A DNA stretch of 5,554 bases. Source: Candidatus Bathyarchaeota archaeon (lineage in GTDB: Archaea > Thermoproteota > Bathyarchaeia > 40CM-2-53-6). The position numbers were made by a program, and so were the translations under genes. The notes under the pieces are model-generated. The model had not been told where the DNA came from, did not search any database, and saw nothing but the letters and a program-made list of their open reading frames with translations. This document shows, one piece after another, positions 5,396 to 5,554 of the stretch (within the stretch, counting starts at the first letter, position 1; each line of letters opens with the position of its first letter). The stretch lies in contig VBBH01000158.1 of the NCBI GenBank assembly GCA_005888695.1, positions 1-5,554 on the forward strand. The letters run 5' to 3'.

Positions 5396-5554
5396 CTAAC
5401 CGACTACTTGCAACGATCCAGTCATGGTTGGAGGATGGAACTTACAATGGTACACGAAGAATCCCGCAGTGCCGGCGACGAAGGTGATATCCGTCTTTGG
5501 AATATTTGTCAGCGTGGCAGCCGGTAGAGTAACGTCCTTCGAGTACGGAGCCAC
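5396..5554 (-). CDS. Cupredoxin (blue-copper protein), C-terminal part only
   Basis: The minus strand is open from the window edge to TAG at 5396-5398, giving the last 52 residues of a protein. The sequence includes AGTAGFFVYHCKFHPP then TMTGSLQVVG, the C-terminal end of a plastocyanin-like cupredoxin: a strand with the consensus G-x-F/Y-x-Y-x-C, then Cys, His and Met ligands of a type 1 copper site (C-x2-H-x3-M) and the closing M-x-G-x-L-x-V strand. The second His ligand would lie in the missing N-terminal half. Such proteins carry single electrons outside the membrane or form domains of larger copper enzymes; which applies cannot be decided here. It reads in the same direction as vapBC but is separated by about 160 bases containing the vapBC promoter, so it is probably a separate transcript. 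Confidence 0.85.
   Translation of the reverse strand: MAPYSKDVTLPAATLTNIPKTDITFVAGTAGFFVYHCKFHPPTMTGSLQVVG

Noticed and set aside
5305..5487. A 60-residue open frame on the plus strand at the right end
   Set aside because: It is Arg/Pro-rich with no recognisable motif and lies largely antisense to the clear cupredoxin C-terminus on the minus strand.

Overview
The window looks archaeal. It carries a stand-alone homologue of the cyclin-fold core of transcription factor B (TFB), a GYD-domain protein, a VapBC pair with an AbrB-type antitoxin, a cupredoxin and a large Ig-like-repeat surface protein anchored by one C-terminal membrane helix. TATA-like boxes sit about 25-40 bases before several starts, Shine-Dalgarno motifs are absent or weak, and TTG/GTG starts are common. 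The mix (TFB paralogue, blue-copper protein, beta-rich secreted proteins, moderate GC) suggests a thaumarchaeotal or bathyarchaeotal relative, but no marker gene here fixes the lineage.

Left part (1-3213), cell surface: on the minus strand a small secreted beta-rich protein (635-1093) is followed 19 bases later by a secreted phosphoesterase of the acid phosphatase/phospholipase C family (1-615, cut by the window edge). Both carry nearly the same short motif just after their signal peptides. Divergent from them, on the plus strand, is a 641-residue protein with five Ig-like repeats (1288-3213). The 194-base divergent region holds a good TATA box for the minus-strand pair and a weaker one for the plus-strand gene.

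Middle (3214-4497), regulators: a TFB-like gene with no zinc ribbon (3435-4130) lies between an intact GYD-domain gene (4207-4497, minus strand) and a decayed C-terminal fragment of a second GYD gene (3223-3336, same strand, first noticed from an almost repeated DNA stretch). This points to an old duplication around the TFB-like gene.

Right part (4498-5554): a minus-strand vapB-vapC toxin-antitoxin operon (4604-5232) with an inverted repeat in its promoter. Upstream of it is the C-terminal end of a cupredoxin gene (5396-5554, minus strand, cut by the window edge) with its type 1 copper Cys-His-Met motif and a possible stem-loop just after the stop codon. No RNA gene, insertion sequence or CRISPR array was seen.
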